Assembly: GCA_030765785.1 (NCBI GenBank)
Contig: JAVCCC010000054.1
Coordinates: 1-39,663 of the forward strand
DNA from: Candidatus Aceula lacicola
Lineage (GTDB): Bacteria > Omnitrophota > Gorgyraeia > Zapsychrales > Aceulaceae
Length of the DNA: 39,663 nt
Direction: 5' to 3'
This document shows positions 34,857 through 39,663 of this stretch, piece by piece. Made by a program: the position numbers and the translations under genes. Below the pieces are notes generated by a model. The model had not been told where the DNA came from. It made no database searches and saw only the letters and a list, made by a program, of their open reading frames with translations. The stretch's first letter is position 1. The number at the start of each line of letters is the position of its first letter.

Positions 34857-35452
34857 AAATTGTTTTTTTTGACAGAGATGGGGTTATTAATGAGTTTCCG
34901 GGTTTCGGGAATTATGTAACGAAAGTAAAGAACTTTCATTTTATTAAAGGATCAATTGATACGATTGTTGATTTAACAAACAGAGGATATCATATTTTTG
35001 TTGTGTCGAATCAGGCGGGAGTTGCTAAGGGGATTTATTCAGCAAAAAAACTTAAGCAGATTAATGATTATATGATGCGACATGTTAAAAAAGCAGGAGG
35101 ACGGATCAAAAAAGTTTTTTATTGTATGCACCGCTCTGATGCTGGATGTGATTGTCGAAAACCAAATACGGGTTCGATCGAGCGTGCGCTTAAAATTATT
35201 AATAAAAAGTCAAAAGATGCAAAATATGCCTATTTTGTTGGTGATGATAAAACAGATATTGAAGCAGGCCATAACGCAGGATGTAAAACCATTTTAGTGT
35301 TATCTGGAAAGAATCGTCGAAAAGATGCAAAAAATTGGGTTGTTCAGCCTGATTTTATTGCAAAGACTCTTTCAGATGCAAGAAAGATTATTATTGATGA
35401 AAATTCTCGTTATTCATGCCTCGGCAGGGGCAGGGCATCAAAAAGCTGCTGA
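34853..35452 (+). CDS. gmhB: D-glycero-D-manno-heptose 1,7-bisphosphate phosphatase, C-terminally extended
   Basis: HAD-superfamily phosphatase removing the C7 phosphate from heptose 1,7-bisphosphate. The start is ATG 34853, overlapping the upstream stop as ATGA with AAAGGA before it. Nucleophile and acid are D7 and D9 (FFDRDGVIN), motif II SNQAGVAKG (52-60), motif III/IV VGDDKTDIEAG (129-139). The zinc loop has C91, H93, C99 and C101 (CMHRSDAGCDC). The protein is 199 aa, but residues 183-199 (DENSRYS...) lie inside the next gene in another frame and look unrelated to the family. A TGATGA in a shifted frame at 35395-35400 would end it at the normal length of about 181. Confidence 0.9.
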   Translation: MKIVFFDRDGVINEFPGFGNYVTKVKNFHFIKGSIDTIVDLTNRGYHIFVVSNQAGVAKGIYSAKKLKQINDYMMRHVKKAGGRIKKVFYCMHRSDAGCDCRKPNTGSIERALKIINKKSKDAKYAYFVGDDKTDIEAGHNAGCKTILVLSGKNRRKDAKNWVVQPDFIAKTLSDARKIIIDENSRYSCLGRGRASKSC

Positions 35453-36482
35453 AGCTATTTATAATAGCATTAAAAAACATACCGATTTTGATGCGCAATG
35501 CGTTGATGCCTTAGATTATACAAATCCTTTCTACAAGAAACTTTACCGAAAAACATATGCTCTTTTAATTAGTAAATGTCCGCAAGCGTGGGGATTTTTC
35601 TTTTGGTTTGCGGATATTCGTTTCTTATTAAGAAGCGTGCAGTGGACGCGACGCTTATTTAATACAATTAATGCGCAAAAATTGCATAAATTTTTAAAGA
35701 AAGAGAATTTTGATTATATTATTTCGACACATTTTTTTCCAAACGAAGTTGCTGGATTCTTAAAATGTAGAGAAGAGATTAAATCGAAAATAATTTGTGG
35801 TGTTACGGATTATGATGCACATAGCATTTGGATTTCTAAAGGCGTTGATCGTTATTGTGTTGCTTGCGAACATACAAAAAAGACGTTGACGTCTTTAGGC
35901 GTTTTAGACCAAAAAATTTCGATTACGGGCATTCCAACGGATGAGAAATTTTCACAAAGTCAAGATCGAGAAGCTCTTTGCGATAAGTTAGGGCTTAAAA
36001 AAAATATTTTTACCATTTTGATTGCGACAGGATCTTTTGGGATTGGACCGATCGAAGAGATCATCGCATCATTGTCTGGATTTCAACGAGTTGTTATTTG
36101 TGGACATAATAAGAATTTATTTAATCGGCTATCAAAGAATAAAGATGGTCTTACGAAGGTATGTGGTTTTATTGATAATATGCAGGAGTTTATGGCGGTT
36201 TCCGACGCTATGGTTACAAAGCCAGGCGGTCTTTCAATTTCAGAGGCATTGGTTTCAGGTCTTGTGCTTATCTTTTTTAGTGCTATTCCTGGACAAGAAA
36301 CAAATAATATTAAAGTTTTAAAAGAATATGGCATCGGGGTAAGTGGCGTGACGATTTTAGAGATGGCAGAAGAAATTAAAACTTTAAACGCATCCAAAGA
36401 ATATCGAGATTTAGCGGCAGAGAACATAAAGAAATTAGTTCGTCCGTCTGCAGCTCGTGATATCGTTAAGTTAATCGTATAA
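35397..36482 (+). CDS. MGDG synthase/processive diacylglycerol glycosyltransferase-like (GT28)
   Basis: A 361-aa GT-B glycosyltransferase with MurG-like fold. The start ATG 35397 gives the conserved N-terminus MKILVIHASAGAGHQKAAEA, whose GAGH loop binds the acceptor lipid head group; a possible ATG at 35325 lies deep inside gmhB. The N-terminal domain fits MGDG_synth (VDALDYTNPFYKKLYRKTY, IISTHFFPNE, VTDYDAHSIWI). The C-terminal GT28 domain has TGIPTDEKF, IATGSFGIGPIEEI, and KPGGLSISEAL for UDP-sugar binding. Glycolipid synthesis from UDP-glucose or UDP-galactose is the likely reaction. It overlaps gmhB by 56 bp, long for this operon where 4-8 bp is usual. Confidence 0.9.
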   Translation: MKILVIHASAGAGHQKAAEAIYNSIKKHTDFDAQCVDALDYTNPFYKKLYRKTYALLISKCPQAWGFFFWFADIRFLLRSVQWTRRLFNTINAQKLHKFLKKENFDYIISTHFFPNEVAGFLKCREEIKSKIICGVTDYDAHSIWISKGVDRYCVACEHTKKTLTSLGVLDQKISITGIPTDEKFSQSQDREALCDKLGLKKNIFTILIATGSFGIGPIEEIIASLSGFQRVVICGHNKNLFNRLSKNKDGLTKVCGFIDNMQEFMAVSDAMVTKPGGLSISEALVSGLVLIFFSAIPGQETNNIKVLKEYGIGVSGVTILEMAEEIKTLNASKEYRDLAAENIKKLVRPSAARDIVKLIV

Positions 36483-36499
36483 TCTAATCATTAAAGAAT

Positions 36500-38347
36500 A
36501 TGAATAAACAAATTGCTCAGGTTGTTGTTGGCCTTCCTGTTGATAGGTCTTTTGACTATAAGATTGATTCGCCATTTTTAGGGAATGTGAGTGTTGGTCA
36601 GCGTGTTATTGTTCCATTTCAGGCTAAGAAGATGATGGGGTTTGTTGTTGGCTTGAAAGATACAAGTCCTTTTGCGAAATTAAAATCGATCATCAATGTT
36701 TTAGATGCCGAGCCAGTTATATCTTCAACGCTTCTTGAATTGGCAGAAGAATTCTCAAAATATTATTGCTGTTCTTTCGGAGAGGCTGTTGAAACATTTT
36801 TGCCGAGAAATTTAAAGAAAACCAAGAAGCCCGTTGAAATTTCTGTTTTAGAAAAAGAAATGGTGAATGCAGGGAAGTCTAGTTTTCTTTTGATTTGCGG
36901 GCAACCTCTTGATAAAAGTTGGCAAAAGATTTTGAATGAAGTTAAGAATACCGTCGATAAGAATCAAGGCGTTATTATTCTGGTACCTGAGAATTCAAGA
37001 ATTAAATCTGTTGTCAGTCAAATAAAAGCACACGTAAAGAATGAAGTTGTTGTGCTAGATAAGAAGCTTAAAGGAACCGATGAGCTTAAAAGCTGGATAA
37101 GGCTTAAGAAGGCAGAGGCTTCGATTGTTGTTGGTACGCGTTCGTGTATTTTTGCTCCGATTTATAATTTAGGATTAATTGTTATTTTGGAAGAAGATAA
37201 TTTTTCTTACAAGCAAGATCAGTCGCCGTTTTATCATGCTCGCGATGTCGCGCTTATGCGTTCGAAGATTGAAAAGTGTTCTTTAATCGCTTTTGCTGAG
37301 GTTCCGTCGGTGGAAATGTTTTTCTTGGCAGAATCGAAAAAAGAAGATCTTTTGAATTTGTATCCTAAAACGAATTTATCTGTTCAAGTTGTTGATATTT
37401 CAAACTATAGGCCTAAAAAGAATTCTTTGGTATCTATTCCTCTCTATTACGCCATTGAAAAGACGTTGAACGAAAGAGGCAAGATATTGCTTTTAATGAA
37501 CAAAAAAGGGTTTAGTAGCTATGGGGTTTGCGCAAAGTGTCAGCATGTTTTAAAATGTCCTCGCTGTGATGTTCATTTAACATATCTTTTTCATTCAAAG
37601 CAAGTTGTTTGTAGGCATTGTCATTATAGTGCGAATCGTCCAGAGATTTGCCCGAGTTGCAATAGTGGATATGTTAATTTTTCAGGTCAGGGCATTGAAA
37701 AGCTTGAGAGTGAAGTTGCTCGTATTTTTCCAATGGCACGTGTTAGTTGCTATGACAGCGATACAAAGAAATTTAATAGAAATTCTAATGTCTTGGTAGC
37801 GACACAGGCAGTCTTGAATCTAGAGGCAAAGCCTTCATTTGATTTAACGGCTGTTGTGCAAATTGATAGCGAGCTTAATCGTTTAGACTATAGAGCTGCG
37901 CATAAAACTTTTTCTTTATTGCTTCATCTTAAGAATTTGACAAAGAAACAAATGATTATTCAGACGAGGTTATCGGATAATTATTGTATTCAAAGACTTG
38001 CTAAAGATGATTTCTTAGGATTTTATGAAGATGAATTGGAGCTAAGAAAAGAAATAGAATGTCCTCCGTTTGTTCATATGGCAGAGGTCCTTGTTCGGTC
38101 GCTTAAGCAGGAAGATGCGTTGGCGCAGGCAGATTGTTTGTATCAAAGTTTTTTGGATCAGAATATTAAAGATATTGAGATTTTAGAGCCGCAGCCTCAT
38201 ATGATTGCTCGGTTGCGTGACCAATATCGATTTGCTATATTGATAAAAGGAAAAAATGTTGAAAAGATTGTAAAGGTTATCCGACAAAGTTTTAAAGATA
38301 TAAAAAGAAAATCGAGTACGATTATAACGGTTAATATTGACCCTTAA
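36500..38347 (+). CDS. priA: PriA-like primosomal protein N' lacking helicase motifs
   Basis: PriA restarts stalled replication forks and reloads DnaB. This 615-aa protein has the 3'-end-binding domain (VVVGLPVDRSFDYKI, VGQRVIVPF, residues 8-40) and all eight zinc cysteines (C344, C347, C353, C356, C371, C374, C384, C387), plus the C-terminal domain with PPFVHMAEV. But the ATPase motifs are lost: GVTGSGKT is GQPLDKS (134-140), DEEH is LEED (230-233), and QVAGRAGR is LHLKNLTK (475-482). GTRSCIFAP and FSYKQ, YHARDVA are kept. The helicase is thus probably inactive, and DNA/primosome binding may remain. E. coli PriA has 732 residues. UniProt-annotated actinobacterial PriA proteins are known to lack helicase motifs too. 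It starts 17 bp after the glycosyltransferase. Confidence 0.93.
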   Translation: MNKQIAQVVVGLPVDRSFDYKIDSPFLGNVSVGQRVIVPFQAKKMMGFVVGLKDTSPFAKLKSIINVLDAEPVISSTLLELAEEFSKYYCCSFGEAVETFLPRNLKKTKKPVEISVLEKEMVNAGKSSFLLICGQPLDKSWQKILNEVKNTVDKNQGVIILVPENSRIKSVVSQIKAHVKNEVVVLDKKLKGTDELKSWIRLKKAEASIVVGTRSCIFAPIYNLGLIVILEEDNFSYKQDQSPFYHARDVALMRSKIEKCSLIAFAEVPSVEMFFLAESKKEDLLNLYPKTNLSVQVVDISNYRPKKNSLVSIPLYYAIEKTLNERGKILLLMNKKGFSSYGVCAKCQHVLKCPRCDVHLTYLFHSKQVVCRHCHYSANRPEICPSCNSGYVNFSGQGIEKLESEVARIFPMARVSCYDSDTKKFNRNSNVLVATQAVLNLEAKPSFDLTAVVQIDSELNRLDYRAAHKTFSLLLHLKNLTKKQMIIQTRLSDNYCIQRLAKDDFLGFYEDELELRKEIECPPFVHMAEVLVRSLKQEDALAQADCLYQSFLDQNIKDIEILEPQPHMIARLRDQYRFAILIKGKNVEKIVKVIRQSFKDIKRKSSTIITVNIDP

Positions 38348-38362
38348 AAGGTGTTTAAGAAA

Positions 38363-39289
38363 ATGAAAATAGTTTTTTTTGGAAGTGATGATTTTGCATC
38401 TAAGAATTTAGAAAGCCTTGTTTCTTCTGGGCATGAGGTTTTAGCTTGCGTAACTCAGCCGGATAGACCAAAGGGAAGAGATTTAAAGATTGCTTTACCT
38501 CTGCCAAAGATTGTATCTGGAAAGTATGGCATCGATGTTTTGCAGCCTAAAGATTTGAAGGATGCAGGATTTTTAGAAAATCTTAAAAGTTATGATGCGG
38601 ATCTTTTTGTCGTTATCGCATATGGACGTATTTTGACAAAGGAAATTCTCGATATTCCAAAGATGTTTTCAATCAATGTACACGGGTCGCTACTTCCAAA
38701 ATATAGAGGAGCAGCACCGATTAATTGGGTGATTATAAATGGTGATGAAAAGACCGGTATTACGATTGCTAAAATTGATCAAAAGCTTGATTCGGGAGAT
38801 ATTCTAAAGCAAAAAGAACTGGAAATTAAAAAAGATGATACGTCAGCAACTTTACGTGCGCGCATGATTGATGAAAGTATTGATTTTCTTTTAAATTGTT
38901 TGAGTGATATTAAGAATAATAATATTTCTTTTCAGAAACAAGATAGTTCTAAGGTGAGCATTGCTCCCAAGCTTACAAAAGATTTAGGATGTATTGATTG
39001 GAATAAATCTGCATTTAAAATTCATAATCTTATTCGCGGGCTAAGGCCCTGGCCAAGCGCTTATACAAAATATAATGGAAAACTTTTAAAGATTTTAGAA
39101 GCTGAAGTTTTAGATCAGGATTCCACTGCTCCTGGCGAGATCTTGGATGTCTCAAAGCAAGGTTTTGTTGTAGGAACACAAGACAAAGTCCTTCTTGTTA
39201 AGCGAGTCCATCTTGAATCTTCTAAGCCAATGGATGCGGCTAGTTTTGTCGCAGGTCATAAGATCGAATCTGGCACCATTCTTGGGTAG
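38363..39289 (+). CDS. fmt: Methionyl-tRNA formyltransferase
   Basis: Formylates initiator Met-tRNA using 10-formyltetrahydrofolate. I prefer ATG 38363 (308 aa, MKIVFFGSDDFA) with AAGG about 12 nt upstream over the in-frame GTG at 38351. The hydrolase-like domain contains TQPDRPKGRD (31-40), the catalytic N105 and H107 in INVHGSLLPKYRGAAPINW, and D143 in DSGDIL. The C-terminal OB-like domain has WNKSAFKIHNLIRGLRPWPSAYT and a final HKIESGTI. Length is normal. It follows priA by 15 bp, the frequent priA-def-fmt order in bacteria, but def is absent between them. Confidence 0.96.
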   Translation: MKIVFFGSDDFASKNLESLVSSGHEVLACVTQPDRPKGRDLKIALPLPKIVSGKYGIDVLQPKDLKDAGFLENLKSYDADLFVVIAYGRILTKEILDIPKMFSINVHGSLLPKYRGAAPINWVIINGDEKTGITIAKIDQKLDSGDILKQKELEIKKDDTSATLRARMIDESIDFLLNCLSDIKNNNISFQKQDSSKVSIAPKLTKDLGCIDWNKSAFKIHNLIRGLRPWPSAYTKYNGKLLKILEAEVLDQDSTAPGEILDVSKQGFVVGTQDKVLLVKRVHLESSKPMDAASFVAGHKIESGTILG

Positions 39290-39321
39290 CTTCAAGCAAG
39301 CGCTTTCCCAAATCCCCCAAA

Positions 39322-39406
39322 ATACCCTTTAATCCTTATATATATAGACTATACTTTTATAGTTAGGGTAGAGTTTTATATATAAAAGTACACGTAAGAA
39401 GGGTAT
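39322..39406 (+). promoter_or_regulatory. Nested inverted repeats in the leader of the right-edge gene
   Basis: ATACCCTT (39322-39329) is the exact complement of AAGGGTAT (39399-39406), which contains the ribosome binding site of the next gene. Inside it, TACTTTTATA (39352-39361) and TATAAAAGTA (39381-39390) form a perfect 10-bp inverted repeat with a 19-nt spacer. ACTATA/TATAGT (39348-39353/39358-39363) offers a competing small hairpin. A TATACT at 39350-39355 could be a -10 box, in which case the 10-bp repeat would be an operator over the promoter instead of an RNA fold. The 119-bp gap after fmt has no convincing terminator. Confidence 0.6.
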
Positions 39407-39408
39407 AC

Positions 39409-39663
39409 ATGTTTCACTATTATCGTAAAAGTAATTTTACTATAAAGGTTATTGCTTTAGCCATAATCCTTGTGTTTGCGTCTAGCAGTTTATACCCATC
39501 TTATGCCTTGGCCCAGTCAGTGTCAGGACTGCCTATGCCAGGAACTATGGTGTCTTTAAGCCCGGTATTCACGCCTACCATTCTTCGTGGATTAAGAGTC
39601 TATCCTGACAATTCTCTTAAATTCGACTTTATCGTCGATTCTGGTGATACCGGGCTTAAAGGC
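39409..39663 (+). CDS. N-terminus of a secreted protein, truncated by the window edge
   Basis: An open frame runs from ATG 39409 (AGAAGGG just upstream) for 85 codons to the end of the window without a stop. The translation starts MFHYYRKSNFTIKVIALAII and has a hydrophobic core, with a likely signal peptidase I site after YALA (about residue 35). The mature start is QSVSGLPMPGTMVSLSP, then FTPTILRGLRVYPDN, FDFIVDSGDTG. I recognise no domain; a large extracytoplasmic protein is likely given the signal peptide. The codon for the final Gly is the last complete one. GC is a little higher than in neighbouring genes. Confidence 0.85.
   Translation, partial: MFHYYRKSNFTIKVIALAIILVFASSSLYPSYALAQSVSGLPMPGTMVSLSPVFTPTILRGLRVYPDNSLKFDFIVDSGDTGLKG

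Noticed and set aside
39290-39320. TTGGG/CCCAA pairing at the end of fmt considered as a terminator
   Set aside because: The stem is short and interrupted and is followed by a C-run rather than a T-run.

Overview
The window is about 39.7 kb of AT-rich bacterial DNA in which every recognisable gene lies on the + strand. The gene content points to a diderm (LptD, an LPS-type heptosyltransferase, GmhB, a secreted FG-GAP protease). Low GC, long co-directional operons, FmdB, DUF1015 and a large Ca-binding-repeat exoprotein suggest a Candidatus Omnitrophota (OP3)-like or related PVC-fringe bacterium. That assignment is an inference from gene content; no rRNA or other marker in the window settles it.

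Layout. (1) 104-4711: a secreted subtilisin-like protease of 1535 aa with seven calcium-binding FG-GAP/VCBS repeats, an FN3-like domain and six beta-sandwich repeats, closed by a strong intrinsic terminator. (2) 4853-5464: a single-gene unit with its own promoter, encoding an unrecognised helix-turn-helix-like protein. (3) 5487-10389: a heat-shock operon, promoter-CIRCE-hrcA-grpE-dnaK-dnaJ-fmdB-like; the HrcA is unusually short. (4) 10534-12663: a DUF1015 protein and AccD. (5) 12764-16135: an orphan MsmK/UgpC-type ABC ATPase translationally overlapped with two membrane-anchored GAF-GGDEF proteins. (6) 16281-19529: a ROK-family glucokinase, possibly leaderless, and LptD. (7) 19553-36482: a 17-kb surface-polysaccharide region with two nucleotide-sugar dehydrogenases, RmlB-like dehydratase, UDP-xylose synthase, two further SDR epimerases, a decayed transketolase, a B12-type radical SAM protein, HddA-like kinase, HddC-like nucleotidyltransferase, five glycosyltransferases, a DegT aminotransferase and GmhB. 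(8) 36500-39289: priA and fmt. (9) 39409-end: the start of another secreted protein that runs off the window.

How they fit together. Region 7 looks like a supply line for UDP-GlcA, UDP-xylose, a UDP-HexNAc uronic acid, an amino sugar and probably a GDP-activated heptose, feeding glycosyltransferases that build an LPS or capsule; LptD next to it would export LPS. The hddA/gmhB/hddC set lacks gmhA here, and the transketolase that could have supplied a heptulose is a pseudogene.

Main points for a second look: a PriA that keeps its zinc-binding cysteines but has lost Walker A, DEEH and QxxGRxGR; the transketolase remnant still coupled TAATG to the next gene; a 56-nt gmhB/glycosyltransferase overlap that looks like a frameshifted gmhB end; the compact HrcA; and two elaborate inverted-repeat leaders at 32907-32964 and 39322-39406.
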